The position numbers were made by a program, and so were the translations under genes. Below are positions 1-9,929 of a stretch of 64,000 nt of DNA, one piece after another. This stretch comes from Bergeyella sp. (GTDB lineage: Bacteria; Bacteroidota; Bacteroidia; Flavobacteriales; Weeksellaceae). Numbering within the stretch: position 1 is the stretch's first letter; each line of letters begins with the position of its first letter. The stretch lies in contig SZYB01000002.1 in NCBI GenBank assembly GCA_030263285.1, positions 248,001 to 312,000 of the forward strand. Direction: 5' to 3'. The notes beneath the pieces were generated by a model. That model saw nothing but the letters and a program-made list of their open reading frames with translations. It was not told where the DNA came from and made no database searches.

Positions 1-825
1 CAGATCGGCCTGGGCTGTATCGTAGGAATAACGATGTACCAAAACCCAAACATTACGGTAAAGAGAGAATACTCGGCAAGAACAGCCGTTACGAGGGATC
101 ATCCAGAAAAAAAATTCAAACCCTCGGAAAAATCAATCACCACCACTGTACCTTTCATGAAGAACAACGAGTTTAATTACGGTAAAATTCTTTTTTGGAT
201 GGAAGAAGAAAAAGCAAAAGAATGGTCGTGGATTGTATTTATTCCTGTGGTTATTTTTATCGTAACTGCTGTCTCCAACGGCGCCAACATTACCGACGGG
301 ATCGATGGTCTGGCGGCGGGGATCAGCGCCGTTATACTCCTCACTCTCGCTCTGTTTGCCTATCTGTCCGGAAATATCATTTTTGCAGACTATCTCAATA
401 TCATGTTTCTTCCCAATACGGGAGAGATCACCATATTTGCAATTGCAATGGCAGGAGCCGTAATTGGCTTTTTTTGGTACAATACTTACCCTGCTCAGGT
501 GTTTATGGGAGATACCGGTAGTCTTATGCTAGGAGGAACCATCGCCGTGCTTGCCATCATCATTAGAAAAGAGCTTCTCATTCCTGTTCTATGTGGTATT
601 TTTTTAGTAGAAAACCTTTCGGTAATACTACAGGTGATTGTCTTTAAATACCGAAAAAAGAGATATGGGCTGGAATATGCTCAAAACAACAGATTGTTAA
701 AGATGTCTCCCCTACACCATCATTATCAGAAAGAGGGTTTCCATGAAAGCAAAATTGTAAATAGAATGATTATCATAGGCGTAACATTGGCAGTAATATG
801 CCTTATCACACTAAAAACTAGATAA
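1..825 (+). CDS. mraY: Phospho-N-acetylmuramoyl-pentapeptide transferase, 5' end cut by window
   Basis: This integral membrane enzyme moves phospho-MurNAc-pentapeptide from UDP onto undecaprenyl phosphate and makes lipid I, the first membrane step of peptidoglycan synthesis. The frame is open from base 1, and its first codons ([12 protein letters not shown]) continue the protein upstream of the first ATG at 34, so that ATG is internal. Family signatures are [12 protein letters not shown] (about 286-320), [13 protein letters not shown] (about 499-537) and the HHH motif [11 protein letters not shown] (about 709-741). A polar stretch at about 60-190 interrupts the membrane segments, as I recall from Bacteroidota MraY proteins. 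murD starts 5 bases after the stop, so this is one operon with the division cluster. Confidence 0.96.
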   Translation, partial: QIGLGCIVGITMYQNPNITVKREYSARTAVTRDHPEKKFKPSEKSITTTVPFMKNNEFNYGKILFWMEEEKAKEWSWIVFIPVVIFIVTAVSNGANITDGIDGLAAGISAVILLTLALFAYLSGNIIFADYLNIMFLPNTGEITIFAIAMAGAVIGFFWYNTYPAQVFMGDTGSLMLGGTIAVLAIIIRKELLIPVLCGIFLVENLSVILQVIVFKYRKKRYGLEYAQNNRLLKMSPLHHHYQKEGFHESKIVNRMIIIGVTLAVICLITLKTR

Positions 826-830
826 AAATT

Positions 831-2159
831 ATGAAGATTGTTGTATTAGGTGGTGGAGAAAGTGGCTTTGGGGCAGCCTATCTCGCTAAAAAAAAAGGGA
901 TGAAAGTGTGGCTGTCTGACAGGGGAAAAATTAAAGACCATTACAAGAAACTCCTTGCGGAGCATAATATTCCCTTTGAAGAAAATGGACACGATGAAGA
1001 GAGAGTTATGGACGCAGACTGGGTCATAAAATCTCCGGGCATACCCAAAAAAAGCCCCATAATAGAAAAAATAAAACAGAAAGGCATTCGTCTTTCTTCG
1101 GAGATAGAGTTTGGGTTCGAGTTTACACAGGCAAAAATAATTGCCGTTACAGGGAGCAACGGAAAAACCACAACCGCGTCGCTTATCTATCACATACTGA
1201 AAGAAGACGGAAAGCACGTAGCACTGGCGGGAAATATCGGGAAAAGCTTTGCAAGGCAACTTGCCGATGAGGGTTTTGATTATTATGTGCTGGAAGTAAG
1301 CTCTTTCCAGCTGGATGATATCCAAAACTTCAGACCCTATATTTCGCTTTTGCTCAATCTGTCTCCGGATCATCTGGATCAGTATAACTACAACTACGAA
1401 GAATATGCCCTAGCGAAATTCAGAATTACCGAAAATCAAGAAAACGACAATTATTTCATTTACAACAAAGACGATAAAATGAGTAGGACGCTTTTGGAAA
1501 AAATAGAAATAAAAGCGAAAAAAATACCTTTTTCATTGAACAAAACGTTAGAAAACGGAGGGTATGTTCAAGGGAAAAAAATGAAGATACGCGAGAAAAA
1601 TATAAACTTTTCCATGAATGTAGAGGACTTGAACCTGGTAGGCAGACACAACATTGCCAACAGCCTTGCCGCTTCTGTTGCAGGAAAAATACTAAACATA
1701 AACAATGAAAGTATCCGTAATTCTCTTATGACGTTTCAAGCTGTCCCGCACAGATTGGAGCCCATAGCCGAGCTGGATAACGTTCTTTATATCAACGATA
1801 GTAAAGCCACTAACGTAAATGCCGCATATTATGCCTTGGAGAGTATGTCCAGACCTACGATCTGGATTACGGGAGGAACAGATAAGGGGAATGATTATTC
1901 CGAGATAGAAACTTTGGTAAAGAAAAAAGTAAAAGCTATCGTATGTCTGGGATTGGACAATGATAAAATCGTAAATTTTTTCAGAGACAAAAAAAAATTT
2001 ATTTACAGTACCTCAAATATGAAAGATTGTGTAGAAATTTGCAAATCTGTAGCCCAAAGCGGAGATACCGTCCTGTTATCCCCTGCATGTGCAAGTTTTG
2101 ATTTATTTGAAAATTATCAGGATAGAGGAGAGCAGTTTAGACAAGCCGTAATAGGGTAA
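831..2159 (+). CDS. murD: UDP-N-acetylmuramoylalanine--D-glutamate ligase
   Basis: Cytoplasmic Mur ligase that adds D-glutamate to UDP-MurNAc-L-Ala using ATP. It has 442 residues, the usual length. The N-terminal nucleotide-binding loop GGGESGFGAAYL is at residues 7-18. The ATP loop VTGSNGKTTTAS is at about 105-116, and the central and C-terminal ligase motifs HNIANSLAA, HRLEPI and NDSKATN follow. It sits 5 bases after mraY and 12 before ftsW in the usual order of the dcw cluster. No separate promoter was seen, so it is probably co-transcribed. Confidence 0.96.
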   Translation: MKIVVLGGGESGFGAAYLAKKKGMKVWLSDRGKIKDHYKKLLAEHNIPFEENGHDEERVMDADWVIKSPGIPKKSPIIEKIKQKGIRLSSEIEFGFEFTQAKIIAVTGSNGKTTTASLIYHILKEDGKHVALAGNIGKSFARQLADEGFDYYVLEVSSFQLDDIQNFRPYISLLLNLSPDHLDQYNYNYEEYALAKFRITENQENDNYFIYNKDDKMSRTLLEKIEIKAKKIPFSLNKTLENGGYVQGKKMKIREKNINFSMNVEDLNLVGRHNIANSLAASVAGKILNINNESIRNSLMTFQAVPHRLEPIAELDNVLYINDSKATNVNAAYYALESMSRPTIWITGGTDKGNDYSEIETLVKKKVKAIVCLGLDNDKIVNFFRDKKKFIYSTSNMKDCVEICKSVAQSGDTVLLSPACASFDLFENYQDRGEQFRQAVIG

Positions 2160-2171
2160 AAAAGAAAAAAT

Positions 2172-3422
2172 ATGACTCAGGAATTAAAGAAAAACACGCC
2201 CGAAAATTTCGAGTTTCTAAAAGGCGACAAGGTGCTCTGGATGTGTATTATTGTAATTTCGGTCTTTTCTGTTTTTCCTGTCTATTCGGCAAGTTCTAAT
2301 CTGGTGTATATCGTAAATAACGGGACCACCACGGGACACGTGATAAAACACATGATTTTTGTGATTTTAGGACTTGGAATAATGAGAGCTGTAGAAGCAA
2401 TAAAATACGAGTATATAGGAAAACTTAGCAGCATTATGCTGAGTATTACCATAGTCTTACTTGTGATTACTCTGTTCTCTGGTCAAACCATAGAGGGGGC
2501 AAGCGCCTCCAGATGGCTGAAAATACCGGGAACGCCCATATCTTTCCAACCCTCCACCTTTGCTTATCTTACCCTGATTATTTACTTGTGCAGATACCTT
2601 ACAAAAAAAATACAGAGGGAACGACTGCCCATAGAGAATATCATTTATATTTTCGGTCCCATATTAATCGTGTTTTTTTTGGTAGCAAAGGATAACGGAT
2701 CTACGGCTCTTATGCTTATTATGGTTTCGATATGCATTTTAATTGTTGGTCAACTGAACTGGAAATACATCGTGGGGTTCATTTCCACAGCCTTCGTAGC
2801 AAGTGGTTTGTTTGTTTTCATGATTCTTGGTACAAATCTAAAGACCGGCAACAGGGTACATACATGGCTGAGCAGGATAGAAACCTTCACCAGCACCAAA
2901 ATAACAAGACATGTAGAAGATGAGTCCCTTAAGACAAAAAATTACCAAACTTCACAGGCAAAAGCAGCCATCGTAAACGGCGGGATCACAGGCAAAGGAC
3001 CTGGAAAAAGCGCTCTAAAACAGATGCTACCACAGTCAGCCTCAGACTTTATTTTTGCCATTATTGTAGAAGAGTATGGTCTGGTAGGGGCTTTTTTTCT
3101 CCTCTTAATGTATTTTATCATGGTAATAAGAATTGTCATTATCGCCAGTAAAATGCCTGCATTTTTTGGTTCTTTACTTGTTCTAGCAATCGGGATTATG
3201 ATTTTTGTACAGTTATCAGTAAACATTGCGGTTGCCACAAATCTCATTCCTGTCACGGGACAACCTTTGCCTCTTATCAGTTATGGAGGCACCTCTATGC
3301 TTGTAACCTACTTACAGCTAGGGATTATCCTAAACGTAAGCTCAAGAATACAGACATATAACGAAGAAGGATTGAGAAAAAAACAGAATGTGAATACAGA
3401 AGAAGTAAATGACATTGCATAG
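2172..3422 (+). CDS. ftsW: Lipid II polymerase of the SEDS family, division protein FtsW
   Basis: Multi-pass inner membrane SEDS protein of 416 residues. Family members polymerise lipid II at the division septum together with a class B penicillin-binding protein. The chain shows about ten hydrophobic segments, a large extracytoplasmic loop around residues 220-270, and conserved SEDS stretches near the C-terminus (ATNLIPVTGQPLPLISYGG). FtsW is preferred over RodA because the gene lies between murD and murG in the dcw cluster. It ends with a short hydrophilic cytoplasmic tail. Confidence 0.93.
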   Translation: MTQELKKNTPENFEFLKGDKVLWMCIIVISVFSVFPVYSASSNLVYIVNNGTTTGHVIKHMIFVILGLGIMRAVEAIKYEYIGKLSSIMLSITIVLLVITLFSGQTIEGASASRWLKIPGTPISFQPSTFAYLTLIIYLCRYLTKKIQRERLPIENIIYIFGPILIVFFLVAKDNGSTALMLIMVSICILIVGQLNWKYIVGFISTAFVASGLFVFMILGTNLKTGNRVHTWLSRIETFTSTKITRHVEDESLKTKNYQTSQAKAAIVNGGITGKGPGKSALKQMLPQSASDFIFAIIVEEYGLVGAFFLLLMYFIMVIRIVIIASKMPAFFGSLLVLAIGIMIFVQLSVNIAVATNLIPVTGQPLPLISYGGTSMLVTYLQLGIILNVSSRIQTYNEEGLRKKQNVNTEEVNDIA

Positions 3423-3430
3423 GGAGTATC

Positions 3431-4540
3431 ATGAGTAAAGGATACAAAATACTGATAAGCGGTGGAGGAACGGGAGGACATATTTTCCCGGCTCTGGCTA
3501 TAGCAGAGGAAATAAAAAAAAGATTTCCCGACGCCGAATTTTTATTTATAGGAGCAAAAGGAAGAATGGAGATGGAAAAAGTCCCACAGGAGGGGTACAA
3601 AATAGAAGGACTGAATATTGCCGGGTTAAATAGGAAAAACAAGCTAAAAAATCTTTCCTTATCTCTAAAGCTTATCTCTAGTTTACTAAAAGCAAGACAA
3701 ATCATTACCAAATTCAATCCTGACTTTGCGATAGGTACGGGCGGTTTTGCCAGTGGTCCGGCGCTCTTTATGGCGAGAATTCTTAATATCCCTATCTACA
3801 TTCAGGAGCAAAATTCGGTACCAGGAAAAACCAATCTTTTTAATGGAAGAAAAGCGCGTGCCGTGTTTACCGCCTACCCCGACATGGATCATTTTTTCCC
3901 TTCTTCCCAGACCTTTTATCTTGGAAATCCTGTAAGGAAAAGTATTCTCTCCAGGCAAATAAGTCCCTACGAGGCCAGAAAAAGACTGGGGCTGAAAAAA
4001 GACGAACTCACCATTCTCTCGGTAGGAGGCTCTCAAGGATCTAGGGCAATAAACAACGCTTGGAAAGCACACTTGAGGGATTTAGAAAAAAATAATATAC
4101 AGCTCGTCTGGCAGGTAGGTGCATTAGATTACAAAGAGATTTCCGCATTTGTAAATAGTGAAAACTTATCTCAAAAAAACTTGATTATCATAGAGTTCAT
4201 AAAAGATATGGCAACGGCCTATTCTGCAGCAGACATTATTGTTTCCAGAGCCGGAGCTATTGCTATTTCAGAACTCTGCCTGGTAGGAAAACCTGTTATT
4301 TTGCTCCCTTTACCTACTGCTGCAAAGGACCATCAGACAAAAAACGCACAGGTGCTTGTAGAAAAAAATGCGGCAAAAATGGTAAGAGATGAGGAAATAA
4401 AAGAAAAATTTTGGGAAGAAGTGATGTCTCTTTGCAAAAACAAAACACTGAGAGAAGAATTGGCAAACAACCTGAAACGATTCGCAAAACCGGAAGCCAC
4501 AGAAAACATAGTAACACAAATACTAAAAACAATCCAATAA
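3431..4540 (+). CDS. murG: Undecaprenyldiphospho-muramoylpentapeptide beta-N-acetylglucosaminyltransferase
   Basis: Peripheral membrane GT28 glycosyltransferase that adds GlcNAc from UDP-GlcNAc to lipid I and so makes lipid II. It has 369 residues. The glycine-rich loop SGGGTGGHIFPALA is at residues 10-23, GTGGFASGPAL near 97-107, and the UDP-GlcNAc-binding region SRAGAIAISELCLVGKP follows in the C-terminal half. It starts 8 bases after ftsW and ends 22 bases before murC, in the same operon. Confidence 0.96.
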   Translation: MSKGYKILISGGGTGGHIFPALAIAEEIKKRFPDAEFLFIGAKGRMEMEKVPQEGYKIEGLNIAGLNRKNKLKNLSLSLKLISSLLKARQIITKFNPDFAIGTGGFASGPALFMARILNIPIYIQEQNSVPGKTNLFNGRKARAVFTAYPDMDHFFPSSQTFYLGNPVRKSILSRQISPYEARKRLGLKKDELTILSVGGSQGSRAINNAWKAHLRDLEKNNIQLVWQVGALDYKEISAFVNSENLSQKNLIIIEFIKDMATAYSAADIIVSRAGAIAISELCLVGKPVILLPLPTAAKDHQTKNAQVLVEKNAAKMVRDEEIKEKFWEEVMSLCKNKTLREELANNLKRFAKPEATENIVTQILKTIQ

Positions 4541-4562
4541 AAATAAGCGATAGCTTTCTAAA

Positions 4563-5924
4563 ATGTCATTAGCCAAAACATATAAAACTTTTTATCTTGC
4601 AGGAATAGGAGGCATAGGAATGAGTGCACTTGCAAGGTATTTCCATACGCAGAAAAAAAATGTGCTGGGCTATGACAAAACGATGACAAAACTTACCAAA
4701 ACACTTGCTTCAGAGGGGATAAAAATAAATTATGCCGATGAGATAAGTCCGGAAATACGCTCACTTAAAAAGAAAGAAACTTTGGTGGTTTTTACCCCAG
4801 CCATTAAAGATCTGGAAATTCTTAACCACTTTAAAGAACAAGGGTTTTGCGTAGAAAAAAGAGCCAAAGTACTGGGAGATCTTTCTTCCCAAAGTACATG
4901 CTTTGCTGTGGCGGGCACTCACGGAAAAACCACCGCATCGAGTATTCTTTCTCATCTTTGCAAAGAAGCTGGTCTTCCTTTTTCTTGCTTTTTAGGGGGA
5001 ATTTCAGAGAATTTGGGATCCAATTTTTTCTCTCAGGGAGACGAAATAATGGTAGTGGAGGCAGACGAATACGACCGAAGTTTTTTACATCTACATCCTT
5101 CTTGGGGCATTATTACCTCTACAGATGCAGACCATCTGGATATTTATGGATCGAAGGGAGAAATAGAAAAAGGTTTTGAAGAATTTGCTTCGCTTGTAAA
5201 AAATACCTCTCAGCTCTTCATAAAAAAAGGATTAAAAATAAACCGAAGGGCAAAAACCTATGCGGTAAATGAGGAAGCCGATTTTTTTTCAAAAGACATA
5301 GTCCTGAAAGGTAGTGGTGTAAGTTTTAATTTTTACGACAACAAAGAAAAAACAACGTTTCACTGGGATATTCCCGGAGTGCATAATGTAGAAAATGCTA
5401 CGGCGGTCATTGCGTTGCTCCGCTCATACGGAATAGAATACGGTATACTACAAAGGGGTCTGGAAAAGTTTAAGGGAATAAAAAGGAGATATACAAAGCA
5501 TACCTTTGAGAACGGAAAAATCTATATAGACGACTATGCACACCACCCCACGGAATTGAATGCCGTGATAGATTCCATAAAAACTTTTTATCCCCAAAAA
5601 AAACTTTTGGTGGTGTTTCAACCTCATCTCTTCAGCAGAACTAGAGATTTTGCAGAAAAATTTGCGCAAAGCCTGAGCAAGGCAAACATTCTGATTCTTC
5701 TGGAGATTTATGCGGCAAGAGAACTGCAAAAAGATTATGAAGGAATCACCTCCTCATGGCTACTGGAAAAAATTCCCATAAGAGACAAGAAAAAAACAAA
5801 TCTTACAAGGGCTATAGAGGAAATAAAAAAATATGATTTTGACATTCTCCTTACGGCAGGAGCCGGAGATATAGATACTCTTTCAGACCCCATAACAGAA
5901 TGGCTGAAGGATGGTAAGGCATAA
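4563..5924 (+). CDS. murC: UDP-N-acetylmuramate--L-alanine ligase
   Basis: Cytoplasmic Mur ligase that adds L-alanine to UDP-MurNAc, the first amino acid of the stem peptide. The 453 residues include the N-terminal loop GIGGIGMSALARYF (15-28), the ATP loop AGTHGKTTASS (about 115-125), VEADEYDRSF and DADHLDIY in the central domain, and YAHHPTEL with FQPHLFSRTRDF in the C-terminal domain. A second MurC-like ligase at 37062-38435 has a diverged ATP loop; this one, in the dcw cluster, is the true MurC. Confidence 0.96.
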   Translation: MSLAKTYKTFYLAGIGGIGMSALARYFHTQKKNVLGYDKTMTKLTKTLASEGIKINYADEISPEIRSLKKKETLVVFTPAIKDLEILNHFKEQGFCVEKRAKVLGDLSSQSTCFAVAGTHGKTTASSILSHLCKEAGLPFSCFLGGISENLGSNFFSQGDEIMVVEADEYDRSFLHLHPSWGIITSTDADHLDIYGSKGEIEKGFEEFASLVKNTSQLFIKKGLKINRRAKTYAVNEEADFFSKDIVLKGSGVSFNFYDNKEKTTFHWDIPGVHNVENATAVIALLRSYGIEYGILQRGLEKFKGIKRRYTKHTFENGKIYIDDYAHHPTELNAVIDSIKTFYPQKKLLVVFQPHLFSRTRDFAEKFAQSLSKANILILLEIYAARELQKDYEGITSSWLLEKIPIRDKKKTNLTRAIEEIKKYDFDILLTAGAGDIDTLSDPITEWLKDGKA

Positions 5925-5959
5925 AAAACGGACAAAAAGATAAATAAGGGAGCTACATA

Positions 5960-6700
5960 ATGAGAAACAAATACAGAATACTCAAAATACTTTTCACCGT
6001 AATGCTACTAGGGGTGCTTTTGAGTTTTTCTCTGGATAGATTCAGCTCAAAAATACTCACGGAAAAAGATATAAAAGTGCATTTCTTGGAAAATGAAGGT
6101 AAAAAAGTTTATTTCCTAAAAGAGGGTAAAATACGGGAAATGGTATATTCTTCCAATCCGGACAAAAAAATAGGAACCCTTAATGTTTCCGCCATTGAAA
6201 AAAAACTCGAATCTTATCCTGAAGTAGATTCTGCTAATGTTTTTCTTAACCTTAAAGGGGAGCTGTTTCTGGAGATTGCACAAAAAATTCCTGTTTTCAG
6301 ACTAAAGCACGGTAACCATGAGGTGTATGTAGACACCCACGGGAAAGAATTCCCTCTCTCCAAAAATTATTCGTGTCCGTGCATGTTAGTCTCGGGGAAA
6401 ATTCCCACCACAGAATACGAGAATCTGGTACATCTGGTGGACAAAATAAACCGGGATGCTTTTTATAGGAGCTATTTCATAGGCATCATAAAAAAAAATA
6501 AAGACTATTTTCTTATTGCAAGCAAAAATCCTTACAAAATAGAATTTGGGGATCTTGAAAATATAGACACGAAGCTAAGAGGGTTCAAAACTTTTGTAGA
6601 GAGATATTTGGCTTTTCAGAATCCCAAGAAGTATAAAAAAATATCTGTAAAATACAGAAACCAAATTGTGGCAACACAAAACCCGAATTTTGTAAAGTAA
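5960..6700 (+). CDS. ftsQ: Cell division protein FtsQ
   Basis: Bitopic division protein of 246 residues. It has a short basic N-terminus, one membrane segment at about residues 8-26, and a periplasmic part beginning with a POTRA-like region that includes the EKKLESYPEVDSANVFLNLKGEL stretch, split here as EKKLESYPEVDSANV then FLNLKGEL. FtsQ links the early and late divisome parts. Sequence conservation in the family is low, and the assignment rests on topology and on the position between murC and ftsA. No ddl gene lies next to it, unlike in many Proteobacteria. Confidence 0.9.
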   Translation: MRNKYRILKILFTVMLLGVLLSFSLDRFSSKILTEKDIKVHFLENEGKKVYFLKEGKIREMVYSSNPDKKIGTLNVSAIEKKLESYPEVDSANVFLNLKGELFLEIAQKIPVFRLKHGNHEVYVDTHGKEFPLSKNYSCPCMLVSGKIPTTEYENLVHLVDKINRDAFYRSYFIGIIKKNKDYFLIASKNPYKIEFGDLENIDTKLRGFKTFVERYLAFQNPKKYKKISVKYRNQIVATQNPNFVK

Positions 6701-6726
6701 AAAACAACAAATAGAGGTATAATAAA

Positions 6727-8076
6727 ATGAAAAATCAAGAATATTCAGTTGGGCTAGACATCGGAACCACAAAAATCGTTGCTATTGTAGGAAGGAGAAA
6801 TGTCCACGGAAAAATTGAGGTTTTAGGAGTAGGGAAAGCCAAGAGCCTGGGGGTACACAAGGGCATTGTAAACAATATCTCTCAAACCATTAATTCCATT
6901 AAAAAAGCAATAGAAGAAGCCGAGAAAAGCGCGGGGGTTTCCATAAAAAAAGTAACGGTGGGAATTGCGGGGAAACACATCAGATCTCTACAGCATTCGG
7001 ACTACATCATGCGTGAAAATCCCGAAACTTTCATTATAGAGGAGGACATAGAAAAACTTAAAGATCAGGTAAAAAAACTGGTAATGCTGCCGGGAGAAGA
7101 AATCATACATGTCCTCCCACAAGAGTACAAGGTGGATAGTGAAGGAGAAATTCACGAGCCCATAGGGATGCACGGCAAAAGGCTTGAAGCCAATTTTCAC
7201 GTAGTGGTGGGACAAATGGGAAGCATCAGAAATATTGTCAGATGTGTAGGTGAGGCAGGACTTGAGATGGAAGCACTCACCCTTGAGCCATTGGCCTCAT
7301 CAGAGGCCGTTCTTACCAAAGAAGAAAAAGAAGCCGGAGTCGCCATTGTAGATATTGGAGGAGGTACTACAGACATCGCAATATTCAAGGATAATATTAT
7401 TCGGCATACCAGTGTTATTCCTTACGGAGGAGGAATAATTACGGAAGATATAAAGGAAGGATGCTCCATCATAGAAAAGCATGCCGAGCAGCTAAAAGTA
7501 AAGTTTGGCTCTGCGCTTCCCGAGATGGAAAAGGAGAGCACCTTTGTGACTATACCGGGTTTGCACGATAGACCCGACAAAGAAATATCCCTTAAGACCC
7601 TTTCCCAGATTATTAATGCGAGGGTTGAGGAAATTTTGGATATGGTCAATACAGAACTAAAAGCCTATGGAGCCCATGAGCAGAAAAAAAAACTCATTGC
7701 AGGGATTGTGCTTAGCGGAGGAGGCTCAAATCTCAAACATATTCGTCAGCTTACTAATTTCGTCACAGGTTTTGACAGCAGACTCGGCTATGCAAACGAA
7801 TATATTGCGAATGATAAAAACCAATACTTAAAAGGTCCGGAATTTGCCACCTCTATAGGACTTCTTATGGAAAGTTTAAAAATACGAGACAAAAAAAATA
7901 TCCCTGCCAAAGACCCCGTAGAATGGAAAGAAAACCCTCAAAATTCAAAAGAAGCGGAGCAAAATACGGAGCAAGCAGGCGAATATTCCGAAGAAAAAGA
8001 AAGACGAAAATCGCGGCTCACTTTTGGACAAACACTTATGGAAAAAGTGAAAAAATTTTTTGAAGAAGTAGAATAA
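6727..8076 (+). CDS. ftsA: Cell division protein FtsA, actin-like membrane anchor of FtsZ
   Basis: Actin-fold ATPase that tethers FtsZ to the membrane and recruits later division proteins. The phosphate-1 motif GLDIGTTKIVAIVG is at residues 9-22, the phosphate-2 motif VDIGGGTTDIAIF at about 207-219, and an adenosine loop LSGGGSNLKHI near 335-345. After the actin fold comes a charged linker and a C-terminal amphipathic helix (TLMEKVKKFFEEVE), the usual membrane-targeting element. The gene has 449 codons, and ftsZ follows 34 bases later with its own promoter overlapping the 3' end of ftsA. Confidence 0.95.
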   Translation: MKNQEYSVGLDIGTTKIVAIVGRRNVHGKIEVLGVGKAKSLGVHKGIVNNISQTINSIKKAIEEAEKSAGVSIKKVTVGIAGKHIRSLQHSDYIMRENPETFIIEEDIEKLKDQVKKLVMLPGEEIIHVLPQEYKVDSEGEIHEPIGMHGKRLEANFHVVVGQMGSIRNIVRCVGEAGLEMEALTLEPLASSEAVLTKEEKEAGVAIVDIGGGTTDIAIFKDNIIRHTSVIPYGGGIITEDIKEGCSIIEKHAEQLKVKFGSALPEMEKESTFVTIPGLHDRPDKEISLKTLSQIINARVEEILDMVNTELKAYGAHEQKKKLIAGIVLSGGGSNLKHIRQLTNFVTGFDSRLGYANEYIANDKNQYLKGPEFATSIGLLMESLKIRDKKNIPAKDPVEWKENPQNSKEAEQNTEQAGEYSEEKERRKSRLTFGQTLMEKVKKFFEEVE

Positions 8077-8089
8077 TACCTTACTTTTG
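8059..8089 (+). promoter_or_regulatory. Promoter of ftsZ, Bacteroidota type
   Basis: A TTTG box at 8059-8062 is followed by exactly 19 bases and then TACTTTTG at 8082-8089. This matches the Bacteroidota promoter consensus TTTG-N19-TAnnTTTG in both boxes and the spacing. Transcription would start near 8095, about 16 bases before the ftsZ ATG. The upstream box lies inside the last codons of ftsA. It implies that ftsZ can be expressed apart from the rest of the cluster. Confidence 0.7.
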
Positions 8090-8110
8090 GGTAACTGAAA
8101 ATATCAGCAT

Positions 8111-9892
8111 ATGGACGAACTTAACAACCAAGGGTTTTCGTTTGATTTGCCCAAGGGGAACTCTTCTATAATAAAGGTGATAGGAGTGGGGGGAGGCGGA
8201 AACAATGCCCTAAAGCACATGTATGAAAAAGGCATACACGGGGTGGATTTCGTGGTTTGCAATACGGACTCCCAAACTTTAGAAAACAACCCGGTTACCA
8301 ACAAAGTCCAGCTAGGGATTACCATAACCGAAGGGCTGGGAGCAGGCGCAGATCCGGAAGTGGGAGAGAAAGCAGCAATAGAAAGTATGGATGATATAAA
8401 GGCGGCTTTGGGGCAGAACACGAAAATGGCATTCATTACTGCTGGAATGGGTGGTGGTACGGGTACAGGAGCTGCTCCCATCATCGCAAAGATAGCGAAA
8501 GAGATGGGAATCCTGACCATTGGGATTGTTACGGTTCCGTTTAGCTTTGAGGGAAGAAGAAGGCTAGAGCAGGCAGAAATGGGGCTGGAGAAGATGCGTA
8601 ATAGTGTAGACTCCCTCATTGTTGTGAATAACGACAAGCTGAGACAGCAATTTGGAAACCTGGGGTTCAAACAAGGTTTTTCAAAAGCCGATGAGGTACT
8701 TACCAACGCAGCTAAAGGTATGGCTGAAGTAATTACCGGTTATTTTGATGTAAACATTGACTTTAGAGATGCAAAATCTGTACTTGAAAACTCTGGAACG
8801 GCTCTTATGTCCAGTGGCATTGCCTCCGGAGAAAACAAGGCAGAAGAAGCGGTGAGAAAAGCACTGGATTCCCCTTTGCTCAACGATAACAAAATCATGG
8901 GGGCCAAAAACGTCCTGCTGCTCATAAGAAGTGGTAGTGAAGAGGCTACAATGGACGAAATAGGTCTCATAAATGATTACATCCAGAAAGAGGCAGGAAA
9001 CACAGCCGATATCATCTTTGGGGTGGGTACAGATGAGGATTTGGGAGAGTCAATAAGTGTTTTGGTAATTGCAACAGGTTTTGCAAAAGACGAGGTAAAG
9101 TACTCGGGGGTAACAGAAAAAATAAAGTATCGCTTACAAGATGAACCTAGCGAAACCAGGGACGAATCATTTCCTTTCCAAACCAAAGAAGAAAAACAGT
9201 CTGTAGAAAAAAAAAGTTTCTCTATATCAGAAGAGAAAAACAGACTTGATTCCGGTATGTTGTTTAGCCTCAATACAGAAGAGAGAGACAGTTCAGAGGG
9301 GAAAGATTTTGTATCCGAAACTTCAGGGAAAATGGTTCTATTTTCGGACGAAAAGGAAGAATATCTCCCATCGGAGGGGATGAGTTTTGATTTTTCCGGA
9401 AAGGAATTTTCTCCGGAAAAAAGAGAAATCAAAGACGAATCGTCCCCCATAGAGGTGAGTTTCGTGATCAGTACCTCGGAAGAAAATGAAACTGGTTTCA
9501 CGCTAAAAAATGTCCCTAAAGAAGTTCGTATCCCCCCAAAAAAAACAAAGGAGAACATCCCTCAAAACTTAAAGAGGAAGAGTCAAGCGAAAAACGAAGA
9601 TATATATGGAGAGGATGCTGAAACACAGGAAAGTTTTACTTTCATACAAAAAAGTACAATCGCTCACGAAGAGAAAGTAGTCGAACGAAGAAATAAACTT
9701 AAAGAATTCAACTCCAGGTACCTGGCCACTGAAGTGGAAAATGAGTTTGAGAGTGTGCCTGCTTTTAGAAGGAAAAATATACCGCTAGAGCTGAATAACT
9801 CCAAAAAAAAAATTCAGAATTTCTTATCAGAAGATCCCACGGGAAACCTCCACATTAAGGAAAACCAATTTCTAAACAAAGATGTAGACTAA
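8111..9892 (+). CDS. ftsZ: Cell division GTPase FtsZ with long acidic C-terminal linker
   Basis: Tubulin-like GTPase that forms the division ring. The GTPase core covers about residues 18-335, with GVGGGGNNALKHM near 26-38, NTDSQTLE, the tubulin signature GGGTGTGAAP near 114-123, and the C-terminal core motif ADIIFGVGTDEDLG. About 220 residues follow that are rich in Glu, Ser and Lys and look disordered. The protein ends with a conserved-looking tail (SVPAFRRKNIPLEL and, at the extreme end, ENQFLNKDVD). With 593 residues it is much longer than the roughly 380 of E. coli FtsZ, but long tails are normal in Flavobacteriia. It probably has its own promoter at 8059-8089. Confidence 0.97.
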   Translation: MDELNNQGFSFDLPKGNSSIIKVIGVGGGGNNALKHMYEKGIHGVDFVVCNTDSQTLENNPVTNKVQLGITITEGLGAGADPEVGEKAAIESMDDIKAALGQNTKMAFITAGMGGGTGTGAAPIIAKIAKEMGILTIGIVTVPFSFEGRRRLEQAEMGLEKMRNSVDSLIVVNNDKLRQQFGNLGFKQGFSKADEVLTNAAKGMAEVITGYFDVNIDFRDAKSVLENSGTALMSSGIASGENKAEEAVRKALDSPLLNDNKIMGAKNVLLLIRSGSEEATMDEIGLINDYIQKEAGNTADIIFGVGTDEDLGESISVLVIATGFAKDEVKYSGVTEKIKYRLQDEPSETRDESFPFQTKEEKQSVEKKSFSISEEKNRLDSGMLFSLNTEERDSSEGKDFVSETSGKMVLFSDEKEEYLPSEGMSFDFSGKEFSPEKREIKDESSPIEVSFVISTSEENETGFTLKNVPKEVRIPPKKTKENIPQNLKRKSQAKNEDIYGEDAETQESFTFIQKSTIAHEEKVVERRNKLKEFNSRYLATEVENEFESVPAFRRKNIPLELNNSKKKIQNFLSEDPTGNLHIKENQFLNKDVD

Positions 9893-9929
9893 TTTTTTCT
9901 AACCTTATTTTCTTCTTTCTAATCACATT

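Noticed and set aside
2337..2342. CACGTG core in ftsW as a third parS site
   Set aside because: The flanks (GGGA left, ATAAA right) do not match the parS arms.
8104..8706. Long minus-strand frame opposite ftsZ
   Set aside because: It is a shadow of the FtsZ GTPase domain; its composition follows from the conserved glycine-rich core.
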